Of a DNA stretch of 64,000 nt, positions 25,793-35,900 are shown in pieces. The stretch's first letter is position 1. Every line of letters starts with the position of its first letter. Made by a program: the position numbers and the translations under genes. The notes beneath the pieces are model-generated. The model ran no database searches. It saw nothing but the letters and a program-made list of their open reading frames with translations, and was not told where the DNA came from. Source of the DNA: an uncultured Clostridia bacterium (GTDB lineage: Bacteria; Bacillota; Clostridia; Christensenellales; UBA1242); NCBI GenBank assembly GCA_937896905.1, contig CALBOE010000006.1, positions 1-64,000 on the forward strand. The letters run 5' to 3'.

Positions 25793-27076
25793 TTATTTGA
25801 TTTCGTTATTTTCGTGTAAGAATGCAATTAATTTCTTCATAAGAAGTTCGTTTGCAACACGGTTTACCATATCATTATTAACTTGTTTTTTAAATTCTTC
25901 CACAGATTTTCCTGTGTTTTTTGCCATTTCTTCAATTTTTTGGTCGATATCTGCTTCTGTGATGTCTAAATTTTCTTTGCGAATAAGTTTTTCAAGCACC
26001 AATCTGCCTTTAACATTTCTTGCTGCGTTTTGGCGAATGTCGTTTTTCAAATCTTCAAGAGTTTTGCCAACATACTTAGCATAACCTTCCATATCAATTC
26101 CTTGATATCTCATTTGATTTTCCATTCCCATAAACTGACGGTTAAACTCTTCGTCTATCATGGTTTTTGGAGCAACAAAATTGGTGTCGTCAATAATTTT
26201 ATCTAAAATATCGTTATCTAGTTCAATTTCGGCGCGGTCGTTTGCTTGTTTTTCTAATCTTGCTTTAACGTCTGCACGATATTCTTCAACTGTTTCAAAT
26301 TCTGTGCTGTTAGAAACAAACTCTTCATTTAATTCTGGCATAATTCTAGCACGAATATTTTTAATTTCCACTTTAAATGTTGCAGGCTTGCCAGCCAAAC
26401 TTGCTTCGTGATATTCTGCCGGGAAGGTAACTTCAACGTCTTTTTTATCGCCAATGTTCAAACCTATTAATTGATCCTCGAAAGTATCGATAAATGTGTG
26501 GCTGCCAATTTGAAGTTGATAGTTATCTGCCTTTCCGCCGTCAAATTGTTTTCCATCAACATAACCATCAAAATCTAATGTAACAAAATCGTCATTTTTA
26601 ACAGGTTCTTTTGTTTCAACCAAACGAGATGCACGCAATAATTCACGCCTTATTGCTTCTTCTATTTCACTTTCTTCAACTTTAACTTCTTGTTTTGTGA
26701 ATGTTAAACCTTTATATTGTGCAAGTTCAAATTCTGGCACGCAAGTTAAGGTTAAAACAAATTCTATTCCGTTTTCGTCAATTTTGTTAATTTCCAAACC
26801 CGGAGCTTCAATTGGCTTAACTTCTTCATGTTCACGCATAATTTGTGTGTATGCCATGTAATAAACTTCATCTAAAGCTTCGTTCATAAATGCGCCTGTT
26901 CCATAAGTTTTTTCAACAATGCTTCTTGGCGCAAAACCCTTTCTAAAACCAGGAATGTTAAATTTGCCTTTATTTTTTTCGTAGGCAGAATTTAGGGCTT
27001 GGTCCCATTCTTTTGCTTCTAATGTAACTTTGGCTGCAAACACGCCATTTTCTTTTTTTTCTAATTCGTAATTCAT
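25793..27076 (-). CDS. tig: Trigger factor
   Basis: Ribosome-bound chaperone and prolyl isomerase that receives nascent chains. The ribosome-binding signature FRKGFAPRSIVEK (GFRxGxxP type) is at about 42-55. The PPIase domain spans about 150-240 (VTLDFDGYVDGKQFDGGKA), and the C-terminal helical arms follow. The length of 427 residues is normal. AAGGAG precedes the ATG. The 3' end lies within the 66-bp duplicated stretch, and the gene proper ends with NEIK at 25793. Confidence 0.97.
   Translation of the reverse strand: MNYELEKKENGVFAAKVTLEAKEWDQALNSAYEKNKGKFNIPGFRKGFAPRSIVEKTYGTGAFMNEALDEVYYMAYTQIMREHEEVKPIEAPGLEINKIDENGIEFVLTLTCVPEFELAQYKGLTFTKQEVKVEESEIEEAIRRELLRASRLVETKEPVKNDDFVTLDFDGYVDGKQFDGGKADNYQLQIGSHTFIDTFEDQLIGLNIGDKKDVEVTFPAEYHEASLAGKPATFKVEIKNIRARIMPELNEEFVSNSTEFETVEEYRADVKARLEKQANDRAEIELDNDILDKIIDDTNFVAPKTMIDEEFNRQFMGMENQMRYQGIDMEGYAKYVGKTLEDLKNDIRQNAARNVKGRLVLEKLIRKENLDITEADIDQKIEEMAKNTGKSVEEFKKQVNNDMVNRVANELLMKKLIAFLHENNEIK
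25806..25871 (-). repeat. Original copy of the 66-bp tig repeat
   Basis: Second copy of the perfect 66-bp direct repeat at 25682-25747, inside the functional tig frame. The offset between copies is 124 bp. Confidence 0.9.
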
Positions 27077-27136
27077 TTTTTCTCCTTATATTTCCCCAAT
27101 GGAAGGCATTGTAGCACACTATTTGGTTTTTTGCAA

Positions 27137-27478
27137 TCAAATTAAAGCACAAAAACCCAAAATAATCATAAGCACAGCACCAATAAAAAGGGACGCTTGT
27201 AATTTTCTGTTTTGTTTAATTAACTTTTGTTTAGCAACTTCCACTTCAAACATCTCTTCTTCTGTTATGGTAGAGTCGCTGTTCACGTCTTCGTCGGTTG
27301 CTGCAAGAGTTTTATTAACCTTGTCCTGCCTGTCCAATGCCCAAAGCACGAAAGAAACAGACACACAAAAACAACCAAACATAATAAACAGTTTGGAAAC
27401 TTGCCCAAAAGCCACCAAAATTAATCCTATAAACAAACTCACCAAAGCAATGGTGAGTTTTGTGTTAAATTTCTTCAT
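27137..27478 (-). CDS. Small membrane protein, unknown
   Basis: A 113-residue protein with two membrane helices near the N-terminus (TIALVSLFIGLILVAFGQV; LFIMFGCFCVSVSFVLWAL), a charged acidic linker and a final helix (SLFIGAVLMIILGFCALI). No known motif. The SD is weak (AGAGAAATTTT). It sits between tig and another small membrane gene and may form one unit with the latter. Confidence 0.55.
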   Translation of the reverse strand: MKKFNTKLTIALVSLFIGLILVAFGQVSKLFIMFGCFCVSVSFVLWALDRQDKVNKTLAATDEDVNSDSTITEEEMFEVEVAKQKLIKQNRKLQASLFIGAVLMIILGFCALI

Positions 27479-27498
27479 AAAATTTCTCTATGTTTAAA

Positions 27499-27759
27499 TT
27501 ATAAAATAATCAAAACAACAATTAAAACTACCGCAATAAAATAAGCAATTAAAAAGCCAATATTGCGTTTAGATTTAGCATAGTAGAATGCAAACACTGC
27601 AGTAATTGCATAAGCAATGCACTGAGCCACTAAATTCATTGCACCAACAACAGTTGCGCTAATGCCAACCTTAGAAAAAATTAGTTCAAGCACCAATGCC
27701 ACAGCAATAAGAGCAATTGAAAGATATGCTAAAAAATTTACAAATTGTTTACCTTTCAT
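27499..27759 (-). CDS. Small membrane protein, unknown
   Basis: An 86-residue protein with three hydrophobic helices that cover nearly its whole length (FLAYLSIALIAVALVLELIF; LVAQCIAYAITAVFAFYYA; FLIAYFIAVVLIVVLIIL). GGAGG precedes the ATG. The gene at 27137 follows 20 bases after. The family is not recognised. Confidence 0.6.
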   Translation of the reverse strand: MKGKQFVNFLAYLSIALIAVALVLELIFSKVGISATVVGAMNLVAQCIAYAITAVFAFYYAKSKRNIGFLIAYFIAVVLIVVLIIL

Positions 27760-27857
27760 AATAATCCTCCATCAACATTATATCATAACTTTTTGCTTGT
27801 TACAATAATTTTTGCACAAATTTTTGCAACAAATTTTGCAAAATTTATAATATTTTG

Positions 27858-28754
27858 TTACTTTATTTTATTAATAACTTCACTAAAATATTCTGGCAAA
27901 TCCACTTCAAATTGCATATTTTGGTCAGAAGTTGGGTGAACAAATGCAATTTTATAAGCAAAAAGCAACTGCCCTTGGGTTTTAATAGATTTATCTTCCC
28001 CTCCATATAGTTTATCGCCAACAATTGGGTGATTAACGCTTCTTAAATGCGCCCTGATTTGATGTGTTCTGCCTGTTGTTAGTTTGCAGTTTAACAATGT
28101 GTAGTGGTCGAACACTTGCTCTATTGTGAAAATAGTTTTGCTATATTTCCCATTCTGCTCACCAACAAGTGCCATTTGTTCACGGTTTTTAGGGTTTCTG
28201 CCCAAATATCCTTCAACAACAAAATCCTCTTTAATTCTGCCCTTAATTAACGCTTTATATTCCCTATTTAACGTTTTATCTTTAAGTTGTTCGCTTAACT
28301 TTTTATGTGCGTTGTCGGTCTTCGCAACCAACATTAGCCCGCCCGTATCCTTATCTAGCCTATGCACAATGCCTGGGCGCAAAACTCCGTTAATAGAGGA
28401 TAAATTTTTAATGTGGAACATTAAGGCATTAACAAGCGTGTGATTTTTTGTTGTGTTGCAAGGGTGAACCACCAAACCAACTTGTTTGTTAATAACCAAC
28501 AAATCTGCGTCTTCGTAAACAATGTTAAGAGGAATGTTTTCTGCTTCCACGCTTATAGCTTCGGGTTCGGTTTGTTCATAACTTATCTCATCTCCACGTT
28601 TTAGCATAAATCCAGCTTTAACCTTATTGCCGTTAACCCAAATTTTGCCTTGTTCGTTAAGTGTTTTGATATAACTGCGTGAAAAATTTGTGTTATTTGC
28701 TAAAAACACATCTAACCTTTCATTCAAATCTCCATTAAAAATAATTCTATTCAT
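27858..28754 (-). CDS. RluD-family pseudouridine synthase
   Basis: Isomerises uridines in rRNA. An S4 RNA-binding domain (about residues 1-60: LDVFLANNTNFSRSYIKTL) precedes the catalytic domain. The catalytic Asp is in GIVHRLDKDTGGL at about 130-142, and later RTHQIRAHL is the family's binding motif. The start at 28754 overlaps the lspA stop by 8 bases with AAAGGCG just ahead. Length 298 residues. lspA-rluD is a frequent Firmicute pair. Confidence 0.93.
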   Translation of the reverse strand: MNRIIFNGDLNERLDVFLANNTNFSRSYIKTLNEQGKIWVNGNKVKAGFMLKRGDEISYEQTEPEAISVEAENIPLNIVYEDADLLVINKQVGLVVHPCNTTKNHTLVNALMFHIKNLSSINGVLRPGIVHRLDKDTGGLMLVAKTDNAHKKLSEQLKDKTLNREYKALIKGRIKEDFVVEGYLGRNPKNREQMALVGEQNGKYSKTIFTIEQVFDHYTLLNCKLTTGRTHQIRAHLRSVNHPIVGDKLYGGEDKSIKTQGQLLFAYKIAFVHPTSDQNMQFEVDLPEYFSEVINKIK

Positions 28755-29211
28755 TTTCGCCTTTCTTTTTAGCGGGAAACAACACGTGTATTGCAAGCAT
28801 TACTGCACCAATGCAAATGAACGCATCGGCAAAATTAAAAATTGGGAAGGTTGGGAAAAAATCTAAATATAAGAAATCTCTAACATATCCCAGCCAAATT
28901 CTATCCACCATATTCCCAATGCCTCCGCCTAATATAAAGCCAAAAGCAAGGCAATATAGCCAACTTTTGTTTTTAATAAAATGATTATACACAAGCAAAG
29001 CAACCATAAAAATGCAAGTAACCACAATTAGCCACACACCTTTGCCACCAAACATACCAAAAGCTGCGCCGTCGTTTCCATGATTAGTTGCAATTGAAAT
29101 TACGTTTGGAATAACATTAAAATATTCAATGCTGAATAAAAAATGTTTGGTAACCAAATCGGTTACCAAAACTAAAACAAACGCAATGCCTATTTTTAAA
29201 AAATTTTTCAT
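28747..29211 (-). CDS. lspA: Lipoprotein signal peptidase (signal peptidase II)
   Basis: Membrane aspartic protease that removes lipoprotein signal peptides, for example from the lipoprotein at 1419-2264. It has 154 residues and four membrane helices. Catalytic Asp residues occur in GNMVDRI and in FNFADAF. AAGGAAT precedes the ATG, and the gene follows sepF by 1 base. Confidence 0.95.
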   Translation of the reverse strand: MKNFLKIGIAFVLVLVTDLVTKHFLFSIEYFNVIPNVISIATNHGNDGAAFGMFGGKGVWLIVVTCIFMVALLVYNHFIKNKSWLYCLAFGFILGGGIGNMVDRIWLGYVRDFLYLDFFPTFPIFNFADAFICIGAVMLAIHVLFPAKKKGENE

Positions 29212-29212
29212 T

Positions 29213-29641
29213 CTATTCCTTTTTTAGAATTTTATGCCCCTCTGGCGTTAGCAAGAACAAATCCCCCTGCCAGCGATGAATACTTCCATTTAAGCCATAT
29301 ATTGCTCCCGATAAAAAATCTAAAATACGGGCGCTATCTGCTTCGGCAATGCCCTGCAAATTAACAGCAAGAGTTTGCCCCTGCTTTAAACAATCAACAA
29401 TCTGTTGAATGTCCTTAAAATTGGTTGGCTCGAACATAACAATATTGCTTTCCGTTTGCATTCCAAAGGCATTAAAGTTGGTTGCCGTTGTGTTTGGCAC
29501 GCTTGTTTCGCCCGCAGGTTTTTCGTGCAGATTAAAGTTGGCATATTTGTTATCTGCCACTTCAACCTGTTTCTTCTTTTTATCCTTTTTTTCGTTAGAT
29601 TCAAAGCCCAAACCACTCATTATCCAATTAAAAAACCCCAT
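29213..29641 (-). CDS. sepF: Cell-division protein SepF
   Basis: SepF links FtsZ to the membrane. The N-terminal 18 residues form an amphipathic helix (FFNWIMSGLGFES), followed by a charged linker. The C-terminal domain (about residues 66-142) carries the SepF core: QQIVDCLKQGQTLAVNLQGI and ADSARILDFLSGAIYGLNG. Length 142. AGGGGG precedes the ATG. It opens a unit with lspA and the RluD-like gene. Confidence 0.93.
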   Translation of the reverse strand: MGFFNWIMSGLGFESNEKKDKKKKQVEVADNKYANFNLHEKPAGETSVPNTTATNFNAFGMQTESNIVMFEPTNFKDIQQIVDCLKQGQTLAVNLQGIAEADSARILDFLSGAIYGLNGSIHRWQGDLFLLTPEGHKILKKE

Positions 29642-29649
29642 TGTGCCCC

Positions 29650-29886
29650 CTAACTGAACAATTGTTTTCTTAGAGCTTCATATTCCGCATCTGTTGCAAT
29701 TTTAAATTCGTTTAGAACACGAGCATATACGTCCAAAACTTCGCGTTTGTTGGTTTTTGCCTTTGCCGCCTCTAACATTTTTTCTGCAACTTTAATTGCT
29801 CCTTGGCGATTTTGCTTGATATTTATGGATACAATTTTTTCAATAATATCCATACATTTGTTTTCAAATTCTTCAACAGTTGGCAT
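29650..29886 (-). CDS. Small helical protein, unknown
   Basis: A 78-residue, mostly helical, charged protein (IIEKIVSINIKQNRQGAIKV; KTNKREVLDVYARVLNEFK). The start at 29886 has a GGGAG site; an earlier TTG in frame has none. It precedes sepF by 8 bases and is likely cotranscribed with it. Function unknown. Confidence 0.6.
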   Translation of the reverse strand: MPTVEEFENKCMDIIEKIVSINIKQNRQGAIKVAEKMLEAAKAKTNKREVLDVYARVLNEFKIATDAEYEALRKQLFS

Positions 29887-29944
29887 ATTATACTCCCTTT
29901 TCAAATAGTTTAATCGTCAAACTGCCATTTGTCAAGGATTATAC

Positions 29945-29972
29945 CAAAAAAAGCGAACTATTTTGTTCGCTT
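29945..29972 (-). terminator. Terminator of the giant surface-protein gene
   Basis: On the minus strand AAGCGAAC and GTTCGCTT pair around a 6-base loop, followed by a T run. It lies just past the stop at 29987. Confidence 0.85.
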
Positions 29973-29986
29973 TTAATTGGTTTACA

Positions 29987-32900
29987 TTATGCTGTAGGGT
30001 TTTTAACCAACACATAGAATGTTCTGCTACTGCTTCCTTTGGATAGGTATGCAGTGTAAGTTATCTCTTTAACAAAATATTCTGCAACACCATCTCCATT
30101 TTCGTCCATGCGTGCCAACACATTAGAACCAATCGAATAAGTTCCATCTGCGCTGGTTAAAGCAAATCCGTCTACCAATTTCACCAAACTCATAATAACG
30201 TCAGCATCAGTTTCGTTTTCTAACCTGCCAAGAACAGGATATGTGTTGCCAACAGTTACGTTTTCCATTTCGTTGCTTGCCACCAAAATGTTCCTTAAAC
30301 TAAACTGTATTTTAAAGTTGATTGCAACACCTTCTGCCGTTACTGTGTAGTTAATTGTTATTGATGTTTTGCCTGCATCTGCAAATTCTTGTAACGTTTC
30401 TGCCGAAACTTTCACAGTGGCACTACCTGAATTGTTATCTAAAATAGTTGAAATTGCAGATTCCCCCGCTTTAACTTGTTCAGATATGGTTGGAGTTATG
30501 CTGGTGCACGTAATATTGCCACCACCTGAATATTTCTTTAATGAAGATCCTAAATTAATTTGCATGCTTCCATCTGCCTGCATCTCTGTAATATAGAAGA
30601 AGTAACTTTCCGAACTGTTGGCAAAATCTAAGGCAATAACATGGTTGGCCGTTATGTAGTAGAATTTTTTACTTGTGCTATACAAACCAGAATTTCCACT
30701 ATTTGTTGAATAGGTTGCCTCTTGCACTGAGTATTGTTGTCCGCCATAGTTAATTGTTCCAACAACAACATTTTCCACACTTACACTTGTTGCACCTTCA
30801 ACCCAATATGATTGAGCATCCCCAAATCCAATAATTTCGTGGTCGGTGTCAATTTCATTTTGCCATTCGCCACTTTGGAAGATTTGAGAAAGTTTGTAGG
30901 TTTTCCCTTTGGCTTTTAAAGTGTTTTCTGCACTTAACATAAAGTTATTGTTGCTAAGAATTTGTGTTTCAGCGTTTGAAAGAACGGATAGTTTTGCATA
31001 TAGATTATTGTTAAATAACTTATTTCCTTTATTTAGGTCAACGCCCCAATTGCCATTGCCTAAACTTTTAAAGGTATATTCTATTGTTTCTTGACCTGTT
31101 GCATTGCCCTCGCTCATATCCGATAGTTGCACCGTCTTAATTTGGTTAATAAAGTTTGCAAAGGCAACAACGTCTGAATAATTAGCGCTAAACATTGAAT
31201 TTGTTGAATGCGCTTCTACACTATGAGTTGCTGGCCGTGCATCTCCTGCACCCACAGCAATTGAATAGCCATTTGTTCTGCTAAATGTGTATGTATCAAA
31301 GTGTATTCCATCGCTTGAAGATACTTGTGCATCTCCAATATGTAAAGTGTAGGAATTTTCTCCAGAGTAAACAATTGAATATTTGTATGAATCTACAGTA
31401 AATACTTCTTTATAGTAGAATAAATTTAATTGTGTTCCCATTAAATCATCTACTGTATAAGAAGTTTTATTGACTGCAACCCTTGCTGCTGGATTGTGAA
31501 CCCAATATGTTGCATACAATATTCGTGTTTGACCTAAATAGGTTAATTCAATTTTATAGATTACAAAATAGTTAATATATTTTGGTCCTTCAGATTGAGT
31601 AACCAAAGGTAGAGTGTGAACCAACGACCTATTATTAGCATCAAACTTAGCACCAGTAACAACTGTTTCTGTGCCCGCATCAAACGCCTTTTTAGCATCT
31701 ATTTGCGCAGTTGCTGGCTCGTTCGAAACCACATACGCAAGTTTTACAGCGATCTTATTCAATTCTTCACTTCCTTCGTATGAAGGTGAAATTCCAACCG
31801 CACCCAGCGCTGTGGAAGCAGAAGAAATTAAATATACTTCTTGGTTAGAGGTAAAGCCCTCATTGGAATTTGTTTGAATTGTGTTTTCGCCAGTTACTTC
31901 TGAACTATACTTGAACGACATAAAACCAACAACATTAAGGTTCCAATAAACTTTATACGTTCCATTGCCTTCGGTTTTTATTGCCAATGTTAATTGAATT
32001 GGGCCAGTGTAATCTTGAGTAAACTTCAAATTAACTTCGCCAGCCTTTATATAGTCGATTGTAACAACTGGATTATTGCTGGTTATTGTGAACACACTTT
32101 CGCTAAAATCCTTTTTAACCGTTCCGGAAGCATCATATAAGCCTAAACTTAAGTTGGTGTAGTAGCCATGATATGTGTTTGCCGTGTCGTTTATAATTGT
32201 GCTGTCAAGCGAATCTAAATTGTCGTTATGTGGGAAAATTCCACCTGTTAAATTTGCTTTTGTCAATAAATAATTTGTAACAAAATAGTTATTTCCTGTT
32301 AACAAACTTTCGCCGTTAACTTTAAAATTGTAGTTAACTAAAATTTGCGCATTATATGTTAAATTCGCAATTTTATAGCCAGCTTGTTCCACTTCGAAAT
32401 TAAGGATTAATATTGCATCGTAGGCAACCGCATTGGTTTGTAGTATGCCCGTTTCTGCATTATAGTTAAATAAGTTGTTTTCTGCAATATTTAGGCTGGT
32501 TAACTCTGTTGAAATTCCATTTAAAACGTATAAGCCAGAAACTGGTTTTGTGTTAATGCTATTTAGCGCAACCAATGGATTTGCATTATTTGTTACGTTT
32601 GTTTTGCTAGAAAGTTTTATGGTGTTGCCAGCATAAATAATATCTTGAGTTGCATCTTGAGCAGCGTAAACCACTTGAATGTTGTAGTTATAGAAATGCA
32701 ATTCAAAACATTCAAGCATTGGAGTTATGCCATTGTTTGCATATAGGGTGAATGTATACTTTAGTTGAGAGAATAATGAATATCCCGCATTTCTAATTAG
32801 TTGCGCCTTTATTTCTCCATTTTCATAAATATACAAAATTAAAGTTAAATTAATGCCTTCCGTTTGTTTATGAACAACAGAATAAGCAACCGCACTAGGT

Positions 32901-35900
32901 GTTCCGTTGTTTGCTGGAACATTGCCTCTTGTAACGGAAATCTGTTCACTGTTGGTTGTTCCATTTTTATGCAAATCCATTTGTGTTAAGTATGTGTTTG
33001 CAGTGTTTCCGTCATTTAATTGCCCAACTGCAAATGGAATATAATTTTCTTCTGCATCTTGTTCTGGAGTTATATATTCTTTGCTGTTTTCTTTGTCGGT
33101 AATAACTTTTGTTGCATAGTAATATCCATTAACACCACCAACAACACCTTCTGCAAGAGTTATTGGTTCGTTAGTTGCCATAATTTGGAATGTGTAGGCA
33201 CATTCAACACCAGTGGCATTATAAAGAACAACTGTTGTTTGTGTGTTTTGATCCACTTCCATAAATTGTAAGGATACATTCTTTTCTGTTTCTGTAATTC
33301 CTTCGCCCAAACTCCAATAAATGTAGTTAGGATTGTTTGCTGTCATTAACCCCATAACATTTGGATTGAATTTTTCTGACGACACAACTCTACTGCCTTG
33401 CGTGTCCACAATTGCAACACGATATGGATTAACAACCTCGTTATTGTTAGCAACATCTGTAACCCTTGTTGAAGCTTCGTTATAGGTGAAGAAATCTGCA
33501 AGGGTGAATGTTGAATTTTGTTTAACATTTTCATAGTTAGAATCAACAACATAATGCACAGCTTCTAACCCACGGTATGTTTGTTGAACTTGAACATAAA
33601 ACTCAATTTCAACTGCAACTTCTTGTTCATTAACTCTTGTTAGGAACTTGCTGTCCCCTGCCATTGGAGTTATTTTAAAGCTTGCCACATTGTTTGCCAA
33701 TGCCGAATGTGCAAACGTTAGTGTGGATTTTGTGTCGTTTATGGTTGTTTTCTTTAAAATTTTTCCTGTTTTCTCGTCTTCAACTCCGTTTGAAGCCAAA
33801 ACATACTCGTTAGCCCATTCAACATTTAATGTTAGTGCATCTAATTCAGTTGTTGAATATAAAGTTAAATTGCCAACACTGTAAGCATTATACAAATTAT
33901 TCTCACCTAAGTTATTGAAAGTTAAAGTGCTTCCAACTTCTTTTGTAAAGTCTGCATTATCTGCTGAATAATTGCTGTATGGTGTGCTTTCGCTTTTCCC
34001 TAGCGCGCCAGACCATGCTGAATATAGCCCGCTTGCAACTTTTACAGTTACCATTTTAACTGGAGATTTTTTAGTTGTCGAATCTTCAATTGTAGCGTAG
34101 GTAAATTTCAACCTATATTCAAGCGCTTTTATTGTTTGAGCAAATTCTAGATAGTAATAACCTGTTCTGCCTTCTATTGGATTAGCATACGACTCGTCTT
34201 TATAATAAGATATTAAAGTTTCCCCGGTTGTTGCGTCTGCTAAAATTGATTGCCCACCGTTTACGTATGTTAGTTGTGCTTCTTCATCATTAACACTCAA
34301 CATTAAAACGCCGTTATATGCAGTAACGTCGCCATCTGCGTCGTCTGGTTTTCCAAGCCATGTTAAATAGTAGCGATTATTAAAGCCAGTTTCTGCACTA
34401 AACTCACCAACAGACGCAACTTCATCGCTTGTGTTAACATTGGCTGCTTTAAATGTGTAGTGAACAAATAACACAAATGAATTATTGTTGTTTACGTATG
34501 TGTATTTCACAACAAAATTTAAATCGGTTGTTACCATCTTATTAAAGGTTAATTTGCCAAAAGTATCTATTGTTACAATGGTTTCAATTTCTTCGCCGTT
34601 AGCAATTTCCGCACCTTCCAACTCAAACCCGTCAACTTCAAATGGAGCAACAGATTCTTTAGTTGCAAATGAAAGGTTGGTTGAATAATGCCCGGTTTTA
34701 ATGCTTTCGCCCGCACCATAATTCACTAAATTAAAGTCCGCCAACACTTGTTCTGTAACTGTAGGTTTTAAGAAGAAACTATCCACACCAAAACAGAATT
34801 TAGTGTTGCCCTTTATATAAACTTTTGCAATTTTAATGGTTGCATAATTATATAATTCTGGCAACTGAGTGGTTGCGTCTATTTTTTGCCCTTTTGTGAT
34901 ATATGGCACTTGAATTGGGTTGCCTTCTAAATCCGTGCTTTCATAAGTAAGGTCGAACAATGATGTTCCATCGTTGCTATCGGCAGATAATATATAGAAG
35001 TTAACAACTCCGCCACCTGTTCCTGTTGGCACGCTTGCGGAATTGTTGTTATCTGCATCTATTTTTAATAAATTCGCAACATTAACACCAAAGATGTCTG
35101 TTGTTTTTCCGCCCGCTTGGGTTAGGAATTGGTTATTAGTTGCTTGGTAGTTTGCGCTACCGTTTTCTAGTGAAACATTGTCAAATTCATTAGAGCCAAG
35201 TTGATTGTAGAGATACACGTAATAGAAGCCAAACGCACCAGATTCTGTGGTTATTTTAAATACGAAATACGCATATGTTCCCGATCCAAAAGAGGAGTGA
35301 TGGTTAAATGTAACGCTGTTTCCAGAAATTATAATATTTCTAGAATCGTAATAGTTGTTTGCGCTTGGTTTGTTTTGGAAGCCCACCAATTCAACTTTTT
35401 GAACAGACCTTTGTGTGTAAGGGAATTGTGCATCTTTAACCATTGCACGATACATAGAATATCTATCGTCAAAATTGAACGTTATGCTTTGATTAATTAA
35501 CACAGGCTCGGCCATATTGCCTGCAGCAACAAATTCATCGTCTGTTAATGCTATGAAGGTTGCAGAACTTGGAATTGTGAATGTTGAACTTTCTTCTGCA
35601 TTTTTAAATGGCACATTTAATGTTAAAGTTTGCCTATTTAAAATTATTAAGGTATGAACATAATTATAAACCACGCCCGAAACATATTCAATTTGATAGG
35701 TTACATTAACAGTTTTGCTATCACCAGCAATTTCTGCCAAAGTTGCTAGGGCGCTATATTCACTTGCAGAATTACTGTAAAGACCCAAACTATCTACTGT
35801 TGCATTTAATAGCGTTCCGCTATCTATCTCGGTAATTTTAATGGACTTAATTTTTATTCCTTCAATGGTGTTGAACACGTCATTTAAGAAATCGAACGAA

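Noticed and set aside
27099..27497. Plus-strand frame of 132 residues
   Set aside because: It lies opposite the minus-strand membrane-protein gene, has no ribosome site, and its composition looks like an antisense shadow.
29987..30040. LPxTG or other wall-sorting signal at the end of the giant protein
   Set aside because: The C-terminus ends in a polar FYVLVKNPTA with no motif, hydrophobic stretch or basic tail.
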